DNA from: Salvia splendens
Lineage: Eukaryota > Streptophyta > Magnoliopsida > Lamiales > Lamiaceae
Direction: 5' to 3'
NCBI RefSeq assembly: GCF_004379255.2
Contig: NC_056035.1
Coordinates: 25,606,502-25,670,501, forward strand
DNA length: 64,000 nucleotides
Part shown: piece by piece, positions 1 through 10,534 of the stretch
Layout of the letters: every line of letters begins with the position of its first letter
Position numbering within the stretch: the stretch's first letter is position 1
Notes under the pieces: model-generated
Databases searched by the model: none
Told to the model about the DNA's origin: nothing
What the model saw: the letters and a program-made list of their open reading frames with translations, nothing else
Position numbers and translations under genes: made by a program

Positions 1-146
1 GAGCCTCCAATACACAATTATTATTTTATCCTCTTTTATTTTATTTTATTTTATTTAATATTTTAGTTTAGCGAAACAAGTCTAGACTAAGACAGAAAAA
101 GACTCTCGGGTCCATAGCGGAAAGAAATATTGCCCTGATACCACTT
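1..146 (-). other. Start of the internal region of LTR element R1 (runs off the left edge)
   Basis: This AT-rich stretch lies directly inside the LTR that ends at 147. On the minus strand it is the first part of the 5' leader of a retrotransposon whose coding part would lie left of the window. No ORF is visible in it. The assignment rests on the primer-binding site at 132-143. Confidence 0.6.
132..143 (-). other. Primer-binding site of R1, initiator tRNA-Met type
   Basis: The minus strand reads TGGTATCAGGGC, one mismatch from the usual plant iMet primer site TGGTATCAGAGC. It sits 3 nt inside the LTR end (minus strand ...GCGTGACA). Reverse transcription of R1 would start here. It also fixes the R1 LTR as a 5' LTR in minus orientation. 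Confidence 0.7.
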
Positions 147-2618
147 TGTCACGCCCGCATTTTCTAAGGATAGAAAACACGGTTGATCACGACTAGGGGA
201 GGGTTAAAGAAGCGGGGAAGAAAGGGGGAAAACAACACAACTCGACCATAGCTCGAAATAAATGGGAATAGATTGGATAAAATCAGAGTATCTCAACAAT
301 CAACAACTTAAAATGAATATTATCACAACGATACAAGAACTCAAAAGAAGGACAACTACTTAGCGAAAACATTTGAGAGAAGGAACATGCCACGTGTGAA
401 GACATGACACATTCTAGACACTTAAATTTCTTCAACGGTCTTGCTCAACACCCACCACAACCGTCACGCTCAACCTGCACATTTTTAAAAAGAAATGCAG
501 GGCTGAGTACTTGATGCACTCAATGGACTCATGCCGAAAATATTTTATAAAAAGTATTTATTATGCCACCATTGAGTGACCTCGGGGTTTTAACTTTAGA
601 AATCGCCCAAGTCACTAAAATAATTTCCATTGTAAAAACTCGGTTGATCAACCATTTTCCCATAGCTATCTACCATATCTGATCCATTGATGACAAGGAA
701 CGTGGCCACATTCCAAGTCACTAGACCGGCCAACTCGAAGAGATAGCGCACGATCTCCATAGGTGTACACTAGCCTGAATAGGGACTCACTCCCTAGACA
801 GACCTAAATTCGATTATCCATTGATGGCAAAAGCCACATCAGATAGGTTCCATAGAATAAAACAAAACACGGCATGACAAATATTCATATAATTTTCACA
901 TAAAAATATACTTAGGGCATAGCCCTTATTTAAAAAGAAATCCCACCTCAAGTTCTTAATCCGAAATTATTTCCTTTCCCTTGATATCACGTCTCGCTTG
1001 CAAGGAATCACCTTTATCATTTAAATAACACATAAATCAACACAATGAATCAAGTAAATAAACAAGATGCATGCACCCTAATTAAAATCGTTTATCTAGT
1101 TTCTTGGTTGGCTCCTCGTATTTCCACCACGATGTCAGAATAAATTCCCAAAATTATATAAGCACTTAACCGAATTATCGCAATTACATTTATTTCGAAA
1201 CTTAGGGTAAATTATTTGTACATCGAATTATTCTGAGAATTAATTAAATAATTCCCCACAATTAATTTAATTATCAACTCAAAGATTTATTTAATTATCA
1301 GCCCAAACTAAATATCACCATCCATCTTATTTCTCCAATTCAAAATTTGTGAGGCCCAATTAATTATCACTATCCACTTTAATTCAATAGGCCCAATTTC
1401 TAAAAAAAACCAAGGAGCCCAAAATCCTTAAAATAAAGGGAGGCCCAACTAATATACTCCCCTCCTTCTCGCCTCACTCTATCTCTCTCTCAATCTCCCT
1501 AATTCTCTTTCTCGACAAAACTGACGAAGCTCTCAATATCGTCGTCGCCTGCTCCGATTCATCCCACGACGCCGGTCACCACCGATTCATCCCCGGCGTC
1601 AGCGTCCAGCCGCCGCCGCCGTCAGCTGCATCCTGCTACCCGTCGGTGGTCGTGCAGTCATCTCGCCGGAAGTCGCCGTCGCAGTCGTGGAGTTTCTCCT
1701 CCAGCAGAGCAGCGGCGAGCTTCCATAGAACCGAGAGGCTCTCCTCGTCGTCACCGGGTCAGCCTTCGCCCACCTCCGCCAGTGCAGCGAGAGGGGTGGT
1801 CGTCGTTCGGTCTCTGCTGTCATCGCCGTTCGGTAGGCATCCCTGCCGTCGGGCTCCTCCGCTGCAACCGTCGCCCCTACGCCGCTGCGTCGCCGCTGAA
1901 CGTCGCTGTTCGCTGGGTTTCGAGAGCAGCCGCTGCTCTCCGTCCAATCCAGCCATTGTTCATCACCGAACAAACCCCGAAACGTCCCGAAACCAACCCG
2001 AACAACCCCGCACAACCTCGAAAGATAAGTTCTCTTTACCAAATTATGTTCTTTTGCGTTTTCGATTAATTGCCGTGGGGTGTTCAGTTTTATTGTTCGG
2101 TTCATTGTTGAATATCGATTTTGTTAAGTGTTTGAGGTTGATGTATGGGGTATACTATGCTTATGAACTGTAATTGACCGATTGAAAAGGAGTATACCTT
2201 GAACAGATTTTGAGAAAACAACCGATAGCTCCCTCATTCGATTTGGGTCCTCGGTTTCTTGAATCTGATTGAGAAGAATAGGTTTTGGTTTTCTTGCTTG
2301 CAGAGAACGATAAGTGAGGGAAAAATAAACTGATTGAAGATTTAATATAGAGGAAGGGTGGTTAAAGATATAGGAGAGATTTAGGGGAGAGGGGAGGCGG
2401 TTAATACGTGAGGAAGGAGTGGAGAGATTTGTTTTCCTTGTTTTTTGTTGTGTGATATTCATTAATTTAATTTATTTTCAAATTTATTTTCAGATCACGG
2501 AGGAGGAAAATCTTTGCAGAATCTTTATTTAAAGTTTTAACTAAGGAATAATTGGTGACCAAGTCAACTAGGAAAATATTTAATTAGATTAATTTGATTT
2601 TTTTTTCTGGTTATTACA
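147..2618 (-). repeat. R1 long LTR (5' LTR, minus orientation), about 2.5 kb
   Basis: The plus strand starts TGTCACGCCC at 147 and a plausible outer end is ...TTATTACA at 2618, giving TG...CA termini. A PBS follows the inner end. The same LTR type recurs at 13384-14393 (opposite strand) and from 61466. All share a GCAGGGCTGAGTACTTG block with a short inverted repeat (501-520 here) and a nearby CCGGCC block. The part at 1500-2150 is GC-rich with overlapping ORFs in several frames but no recognisable domain; I read it as LTR sequence. A CT-rich leader lies on the minus strand around 2240-2440. The inner end is firm. The outer end at 2618 is inferred from the TG/CA rule and the start of copy A's LTR homology. 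Confidence 0.6.
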
Positions 2619-3452
2619 TACTTCTACTAGACGAAGTACACAGAACACAAAAACGAAACATCAAATTCATGCACAATCAACTAACTCTGCTTCAGATCCA
2701 CACGTCAGACGCTTAATCCACTCCGGATACAAGCAATCCGAACCCAATTACGACTAAAATCAACTCCATAAACTCCGATCCGACAAATCTGCTCCGATCA
2801 ACGACAATCCATCCACGATTCTATCTCAACTCCATAGATCAAGTGCGAAAAGCATCCATTCAAGCAAATAACTATAAACTCAGAAACAAACATCATCCAT
2901 ACTCGAAATTCACATCTCCTTAACAAGAAATAGAAATTGCATAGAAAGGTTCAACAGTAATTCGACAGTCAAACAAACCGAGCTTCGAACAGCGAAGCTC
3001 GGTGAAATTCGCAGCAACAAACAAAAATGAAAGCAGTAATTGTTTCTTCGCCCTACGTGAGGATGGTGTTACATAACAACTAACTGAAAGTAAAACCCTA
3101 ACCCTCCCGAATTCCGAAAACCAAATGTGTAGAAGTGTGCGAGTGAGCTGAGAGGCGAAAAAAAAGATCCTCTCTGAGTTGCATGCTCTCTCCCTTATAT
3201 AGATGCGGAGGTGATCTACTAGAAGCCTTCATAGGAAATCTCTGTTCTGCCCTTCAGCTTTAGTGATCTCCTTCGTCTGGTCATTTTTTCTTCATAATGT
3301 TCACTTTATCTCCGTATTTCCTTCGCCTTGTAATTATCTTCCTTTCTTCCTAGGCCTGGCGATTCCTTCTACACATGGCTCAAAAAGATGTGTTAGACCC
3401 CGTAAATGCACGAAATTAATCCCCTAACCAATGCTTGAAATTAGCCTTATCA
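2619..3452 (-). repeat. Partial 3' LTR of copy A
   Basis: It aligns with the LTRs of D and E (shared blocks such as CTTAATCCACTCCGGAT and AATCAACTCCATAA) and ends with the family terminus GCCTTATCA at 3452, that is TGATAAGGC on the minus strand. A minus-strand TATA box (CTATATAAGG, 3195-3204) marks the U3 promoter. A perfect 10-bp inverted repeat lies at 2978-3002. The inner part of the LTR is lost at the R1 junction. Confidence 0.85.
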
Positions 3453-4734
3453 AACTGCTCACACTTAAACCATGCTTGTCCTCAAGCATGAACGACAAGA
3501 AAAAGAAATAAGGCGAATTTCAATGCATGGTTATCCTATGACCGACTCTACAGACTCATAGAGAAAAAACAAACACTTAAAGGATACAAAAACAACAAAG
3601 CATGAACTAGTTGCAACTTTTGGGCAGCCGTCCCCACAAGCTTGAGGTCTATCCGATTCGTCTACAGTCTCCAAATCCTCCCCTTTCCTTCTTCTACCTA
3701 ATCGGTCTGTCAGTTTGTCAAGATAGCCTATTGACTTCCCAATTGTTGGATTCACTCGATCTCTCATTCCTCACCAGGGGTGTTAGGATCGATTCACTCT
3801 TAAATTTTTGCCACACCACTGATGCTTCGGGTTATGAGAGTTTCTCCTTCCTACAGTCCCCTTTTTCTTTTAATTCCTGGGTCAGGTTACTATTGCTTCC
3901 TGCCCTTATATTTCTTTCTCTTTTTTTTTGTCTATATATTTTTATATCCCAAGGACTTCGTCCAGCTTATACCTTCGAATTTAATTTTATTTCTCCCCTG
4001 GACTTCGTCCAGCTTATACCTCCTTTTCCTAGACTTCGTCCAGCTTATACCTCCTTCTCTGGACTTCGTCCAGCTTATACCTCATTTTCCCTTTTTTTTT
4101 TCTTTTTTCTCCTTCAGACTCTTCTCCCTAAGCACTCAGTGGCGCCCCCCCTTTTTTTAGCTCAAAGTGTTTAGGCTTATAACTCACTCTTATAGTGGGG
4201 CTTCAAACCGATGTCAGTTTATTAAGGAAAAAGGCCTCAAAGTTGACATGCATCCTATCTTCAATTGCTTTTACTAAGGGAATCATGCCTTATTGTATTC
4301 ACTAGCTCATGTGACACACAAAAACCTAGACCTAAAGACTCCACCAACTCCCTCCCCCTCCCACTTCACTCAAGCTTGTCCCCAAGCTATCCTAGTGAAG
4401 GGGGGAAACATGGAAGTATGAACAGACAGGAAACAAACACAAAAAGCACAACACACAAAACAACAAACATATACAAGCAAAACAAACTTCTTACACTTAG
4501 ACCAAGCAACGGGCTAAGTGAGAGAAATTACAACAGAACAAAAGCCAAAACATGCCTAAAAGAAACACAAGCCAAAGTTTGGGCTAAGTGGGAGATAACA
4601 CATATAAATGCAGACACATATAGATATCACGAAGCATGCTAGAAAAACAAATGCAAAAACACGAACTCAAAACAGCAAACATATAAACATATAAAAACGG
4701 AAAGAAAACGAAAATAAAAACTGAAAAGTAAAAG
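3453..4734 (-). repeat. 3' noncoding region of copy A with hairpin arrays
   Basis: No protein-like reading frame. It holds the PPT area next to the LTR (3453-3470), a perfect 8-bp hairpin CATGCTTG-TCCT-CAAGCATG (3471-3490), and four copies of a GGACTTCGTCC hairpin followed by AGCTTATACC (about 3951, 3998, 4029 and 4059). It also has a CTTCACT...AGTGAAG stem (about 4364-4400) and a CTTCTTACACTTAG / CTAAGTGAGAGAAA stem (4487-4527). The same modules recur in copies B, D and E. Confidence 0.8.
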
Positions 4735-6835
4735 TTACTTGGTCATTGGGGGGTCTAAATTCGGGGTCTGGCCCCCGCGGGAGCCAAACTGGGGTGGAAC
4801 ATAAGGGCGGGTCACTTTCACTTGTTTCCTAGCCAGTGACGGCGGCTTCTCCTCTTCCTTCTCACTCTGTTTCGACACATTCTTCTTCACAGACAAGGGT
4901 TTTGATGCAGACAGGGCTAACAGGGGCTTGGACATGTTGCTGGGTCTAGAGGGAAATTTCTTTTGGGGCTCGGGAAACTTCTTCTCCATCCACTGGGTCA
5001 TCATCATCAACTTAACGGCTTCCGCCATACGATCATTCTGCGCGCATGACCTCACCACCAGATGAGTAATACTGCCCCTGAGGGCCTTTATCTCTTCTCG
5101 GACTCCGCCGAGTTCTTTCCTTATCTCTCCCATCGCCTTTTTCATTTATTTATAATCCACACTGGCTACCGTTTCAACACCATCCTGCTCCGTCTTCACC
5201 TGGGGTTCCATTCTTCCCACCTCATAGAAACACACATCCTTCCCGTGCATGTAGAGTAAGTCCTTGTTGAAGAAATAATTAACACTGAATATCTCTGGGG
5301 GCTAGCACATGACTACCTCGGGCGTGGATTTGGCTATCTTCATGATTGTGTTGCGTTGGAGGTATGCACCTAGAAGATGACATGTGTACATGTGGCGTGA
5401 AGGATTGGCGGCCATCTGATGACAAGCCTGAGCCAGCCAATAGCCCAGGTGTACCTTCACATCTTTTGCTATACACCATGTAAAGTAGAGGTCAGCAGTG
5501 GTCAAGGCAGAATTGGAAGTCCTCATCAGGTTGTAGCTTATAAATGTCTGGGCAAATCGTAAGATGCGGTTCTCAATATGAAAACTCTTTGAATAGCTGG
5601 TCTTGAATTGCCCCACCTTAGGATGGGTGACCAACTCCCATGCAGACTGTGGCTTAAACCCGGGTGTGAACTTCAGAGCTCCTACCATGCGTTTGTTCCA
5701 AATGTCCTCATCATCCTCGACGCGAGTGAACAACCCCATCCGTAGGGACCACTCCCTGATATTCATCTCGTGCTCCTCAGTAAACAGCCGGAAGGTGATC
5801 GAGTTCGCGTCAAGATCAGTGGTGGGTTTCAGCCTGAATGTTGAGAGAAACTCTCGTGCTAACACCGTTGGCACCTCCGCAGTGCTATGTTTCAAGAGCC
5901 AATCGAACCCAATGGCACCAATATATTGATGAAACTATTCATCTGAGTCAATCTCCCACAACTCTTCCGGATCGTACTGTTTCCCAGATTTCGCCAGCTT
6001 ACTGCTACCGCTGCGCTCCTTGTAGGTTGTTGCCCTTTTTGAATCATCAAACTTCCCCATTGCTTCAAGCAATCCTTTTGTCAATCAGACCTCTGCCGGC
6101 TCAAAATTTAGCTCTTCCTCTTGCTCATCCGTCGCTTCATCCTCAGACTCACTAGGCGGACTAGGGCCGACCTGTTCCTTAGCGAAAGGAACTTTTGTTG
6201 GGGTAGGAAGTGGAGCATCACCAGATTTGTCCGTTGCGGTCTTCCTGGATTTCTTGGGCTGGGAGGGAGCCGCATGCTTTCCTTTCCTTTTGCGTTCCGC
6301 AGCTAGGCGGTGTTCTTCTGCTTCATCCTCCTCCCTGCTAGACCCAGGGACATGCTCCTCTAGTCCGCCCTCCGTACCCGGGGCTAGGCACTCCTCTTCT
6401 GCTGTAGGTCGGGCGAGATCATCAATCTCATCCCTCAAACTCCTTCTGGCCCTACTCCTGGCCTCCTTTGGATCCACCGGCTAGCTGTGGCCTCCGGATT
6501 CTCTACCAGATCTACCACCAATTTTAGCCCACTTTCCTCGGGCACCGAAATTTCTTCAAGAACGGGGGCCTCCCCCCCTCAGACAAACTAGGGGTTCCCC
6601 CCTCAACATAAACATGACTTTCCCTCTCAACAACCAACTGATCAAAACAAAGGGCTTCACCACCCTCAAACTTCTCCGGGGTTTCCCCCTCGATTTCTAC
6701 CCCTTCGGTAATAATGGTTTCCCTCTCAACAGCCACGTCATCAAAAACCAGGGTTTCCCCCTCAACAACCTGTGTTGTACTTTCTTTACCAACCACCAGA
6801 CGCTCGAGTTCTCCGGCTAAACCACCCTCGTCCTC
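4735..6835 (-). pseudogene. Athila-type accessory ORF downstream of integrase, copy A (decayed)
   Basis: Reading frames at 6524-6796, 6085-6477, 5302-5895 and 4735-5145 match the accessory ORF of copies B, D and E. From 6477 to 4735 they share one frame interrupted by several in-frame stops; a frameshift separates the 6796 piece. In order: GET-type acidic repeats (6560-6775), a KR-rich linker, a conserved domain with motifs FDWLLKHS, LKPTTDLDA, WSLRMGLFTR and LGYWLAQACHQ, then a coiled-coil-like segment (4990-5145) and a basic tail. The conserved domain looks like the plant-specific retrotransposon/Athila ORF families; that is recall, not a search. The N-terminal segment seen in D and E (MSELMQKFGGPEEAM) is absent. 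I see no membrane segment, so an envelope role is not supported. Confidence 0.75.
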
Positions 6836-7377
6836 CAGAATGTGGGTATTGTGAGAGAAAAGATTTGGGGGAGATTTTAGAGTTAGAGAGAGAGTTCGGT
6901 TTTTAGAGATTGGAAAATAAAAAGAATAAGGAGGGAATATTGGTATTTTAGGTAAGGATAGGGGACGACTGCAGGCATGATGTAAGCAACTGTACGCCTT
7001 CCCATAAAATTTGAATTTCGAAACTTTTACAATTTCCCTCCCAAATTCTGGTCCAAAAATCTCTCCACCCCCATGTAAATGCTATATTCCGCAATATCAC
7101 ACTTAGGAAAAACAAAAATGAAATGCCAGACTCCCAGGTCAATGATTCAACATGTGACAAAACAGTTTCCCTAAGAAGTCTAGTGTTTTGAAAATATTTT
7201 TCGAAGATTAGATTTTTTTATTTGTTTGGCTTTGTTTTTACTTTTTGAAAAACAATTAAATTATTTACACTTTCAATTGAGTACTCTCGAGATCCCCTGG
7301 TTTAGTGTATAGATTAAAAATGCATCCCCATTTATCTGACCCAGGAATTCGTCGAGAGTACTTACTCTCTAAACCGA
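6836..7377 (-). other. Noncoding spacer between integrase and accessory ORF, copy A
   Basis: No coding potential seen. It contains the conserved spacer blocks of this family: TGCAGGCATGA..., GCGACAAAACA-like and T-rich tracts near 7200. It ends at the integrase stop region. The equivalent spacers in B, D and E end in a splice-acceptor-like AG just before the accessory ATG; that part is deleted or diverged here. Confidence 0.55.
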
Positions 7378-8603
7378 TTAGGTGATAATAGAGAGTGTGC
7401 GTAGTGGCACTTCCTCCACCACACACAACTCAGAATTATCCCTAAAAACTTTCACTCGATGACCATTAACAAGGAAAGGAGTAGAGTTTGAGGCACTTCC
7501 CTGGATTTCCATAGCTCCATTCGCTCGAAGGCCAACAATAGTGTATGGCCCAATCCACTTGGACTTCAGCTTCCCAGGCATCAGCTTGAGCGTGGATTGG
7601 AAAAGGAGAACCTTCTGACCCACTTGTAGTTCCTTGACCCGGAGGTTTTTGTCATGTCAAAGCTTCGTCTTCTCCTTATACCTCATCGCAGACTCATACG
7701 ACTCAAGCCTTAACTCCTCCAGCTCCTGAAGCTGCAGTATCCTCTCTTCCTCACAAGCCTGGGGTCTCATATTAATCTCCTTCACCTCCCAATATGCTTT
7801 TTTGCTCCATTCCCACGGGCAGATGGCACATCTTGCGAAACACCAACCAATAGGGTGACTTTCCAATAGGTGTTTTGTATGATGTCCTATAAGCCCACAA
7901 TGCATCACCGATCCTCTTGCTCCAATCCTTTCTTGACGGATTCACCGTTTTCTCCAATATTGCCTTTATCTCCTTGTTTGAGATCTCTGCCTGTCCATTA
8001 GCTTGTGGTGGACTCCGTATTTCCTCATTAGAGCTTCTATGGTTCGGTTACAAAAATGCGTCCCTTGGTCAGATATAATAGCTCGGGACACACCGTACCT
8101 GTTGAAAATGTTAGCTCTAAGAAACTTAGCCACTTCTTTGGCCTCACAAGACGTGCTAGCATTGGCTTCTATCCAGTTTGAAACGTAATCTACAGCCACA
8201 AGGATGTATGCATTCCCATACGAAGACGGAAATGGGCCCATGAAATCCATCCCCAGACGTCAAAGATTTCGCAGACGATTACTGGGACTTGCAGCATCTC
8301 AAATCTCCTTGAAATTCCTCCAGTTTGCTAGCATCTCTCACAATTTTGACAGAATTCAAAAGAGTCCTTGTGTAATGTAGGCCAATAAAATCCACTGTCT
8401 AGGACTTTCCTCGCAGTCTTCCTTGGCCAAAAATGACCTCCACACGCCAATGCATGACAATGATTAAGCACATCCATCTGCTCCCATTCGGGGATGCATC
8501 TCCTGATTACCTGGTCGGCTCCCATCTTCCATAAATAAGGGTTGTCCCAGAAATAATACTTAGCCTCGCTTTTAAGCTTCATATTTTGGGCCCGGGAAAT
8601 TTC
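7378..8603 (-). pseudogene. Integrase region of copy A pol (frameshifted)
   Basis: The integrase zinc-binding segment at 8328-8582 keeps HCHALACGGH and CQNCERC. The catalytic core at 7966-8250 starts [10 protein letters not shown] and keeps the second Asp as ISDQGTHF. The sequence then becomes DRQRSQ where B has the glutamate motif NGQAEIS, so the third catalytic residue is lost to a frameshift or small deletion. C-terminal pieces are at 7657-7957 and 7378-7623 ([28 protein letters not shown]). This enzyme would insert cDNA into chromosomes; here it is inactive. Confidence 0.85.
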
Positions 8604-10534
8604 CTACGAACTGGGTACCTCTCCTGTGACCAAGTAATTTGCCAGGTCTGCGAACCATGGTTCAGCGTTTAGCTGACACTTCCCTTTCTCAGCATCTCCT
8701 GGACCTGTCATCGCTATTATTTCGTCCCAACTGATAGGTCTAGGAGATTTTCCTATGTAATACAGATGTTCCTCCGGGAAAGCGTCAGGTATAGCTTCCT
8801 CCGTTTCTCCCTGGAAAATCTGACTCAGATGGTCGACCCATTTATTCTCTGTCCCCTTTTTGTCTCTCACTTCCCAATCAAATTCTTGCAAGAGTAACAC
8901 CCAACGGATTAACCTTGGCTTTGATTCTTTCTTTGCCAGCAAGTACTCGATAGCCGCGTGGTCGGTAAAAACTATCACTCTCGACCCCAGTAAGTATGGT
9001 CGGAATTTCTCGAATGAATATGCGACTGCTAACATTTCATTTTCTGTGGTGTCATAGTTTTTCTGAGCTTGGTTGAGTGTCTTCGAGGCATAGAAAATCA
9101 CGTAACTTTTTCCATCGATCCTTTGACCTAGTACCGCCCCCATGGCAAAGTCGCTTGCATCACACATTATTTCAAACGGTAGACTCCAGTCGGGTGCCCT
9201 GATGATAGGGGCAGACACTAGCTTATCTTTCAATAATTGAAAAGTCTTCTTACACTCTTCGTCGAAGAAGAAATCAACATCATTGTGCAACAAGTGGGTG
9301 AGCGGCTGAGTAATCTTCGCAAAGTCCTTTATGAATCTTCTATAAAAACCTGCATGCCCTAGGAATCCCCTGACTTCTTTCTGATTCGTAGGGTAAGGCA
9401 ATTTCGAAATCACATCAACCTTTGCTTGGTCCACCTGTATGCCATTTTCCGAGACTACATGCCCCAAGACGATTCCCTCGGGTACCATGAAGTGACATTT
9501 TTCGAAGTTAAGAACCAAATTCTTTTCCTGGCACTTTCTCAATACTACGTCCAGGCTAGCTAAGCAGGACTCGAAAGAGTTCCCATATATGGTGAAATCA
9601 TCCAGGAAAATCTCGATACAATCCTCTAGTAGATCTGAGAAGATACTCATCATGCAGCGTTGAAAAGTGTCTGGCGCATTACATAGCCCAAACGGCATCC
9701 TTCTATAAGCATACGTGCCAAAGGGGCACGTAAACGTAGTCTTCTCTTGGTCTTCGGGATCTACATAGATCTGGAAGTACCCACTGTATCCGTCAAGGAA
9801 ACAAAAATATTGCTTTCCAACCAGCCTCTCTAGCATCTGATCAATGAAGGGTAATGGAAAATGGTCCTTCCTGGTTGCTTTATTCAGTTTCCTGTAATCG
9901 ATACACATCCTCCACCCAGTGACAAGTCGAGTGGGCACCAATTCATTCTTGTCATTCTTAACTACCTGAATTCCAGACTTTTTAGGCACCATGTGAACCG
10001 GACTGACCCATTCGCTATCCGGAATGGAGTAGAAGATACCCAGGGAAAGCAGCTTCAGCACTTCCTTCAGAACTTCCTCCCTCATGTTTGGGTTCAGCTT
10101 ACGTTGCGGGTCCCTACAGGCCTTCACACCTTCCTCCAACCTGATGTGGTGTATACAAAGATCAGGACTGATTCCTACTAGGTCTGAGAGAGTCCATCCT
10201 ATTGTCTTCTTATTCCTTCGGATTACCTCCAGTAACTCCCTTTCCTATTCCTCGGTCAAGTTGGTATTGATGATTACTGGAAACGTCTCATTTTCTTCAG
10301 ATAGGCATACTTGAGCCCTGGTGGAAGCGTTTTCAATTCCTTATTGGGGGTACTTGTTTCCTGGGGTAAGGGATTTTTTTCTTTCACATCATTTATCATT
10401 CCCTTTCCAGACCCTGAAGAATTTCTCATACAAGCCACATGGGCTAATCCCCTTGACTTGGTTGACTCTGGATTCTTACAGAATTTCGACATAGCTTCGG
10501 CTAGCTCTTCATCCGATAATTCCCTTGTGTGCAT
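8604..10534 (-). pseudogene. Reverse transcriptase-RNase H region of copy A pol
   Basis: A 511-codon open frame (8604-10139) holds the RT fingers/palm ([24 protein letters not shown]), the active-site box FLDDFTIYG near 9600 and the thumb ([16 protein letters not shown]). RNase H follows ([25 protein letters not shown]). The RT active site is F-x-DD rather than Y-x-DD, as in Athila-type elements. Upstream (10274-10534) the connector from protease to RT reads in another frame, so a frameshift lies near 10300. The frame ends at 8604 with a stop after GEVPSS, where copy B continues into integrase. Confidence 0.9.

Noticed and set aside
1599..2173. Overlapping ORFs of 168 and 175 codons on both strands in a GC-rich stretch near the left end
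   Set aside because: No domain or low-complexity-free homology is recognisable, frames overlap on both strands, and the stretch lies inside the R1 LTR. Best read as GC-rich LTR sequence.
3951..4083. CRISPR-like array of short repeats
   Set aside because: Repeats are few, spacers are irregular and T-rich, and the context is a plant retrotransposon; they are hairpin repeats.
3611..4174. ORFs rich in Phe/Leu/Ser on the plus strand, one with repeated RPAYTSF
   Set aside because: They are translations of the CT-rich DNA and hairpin repeats in the 3' noncoding region of copy A, on the strand opposite to the element.
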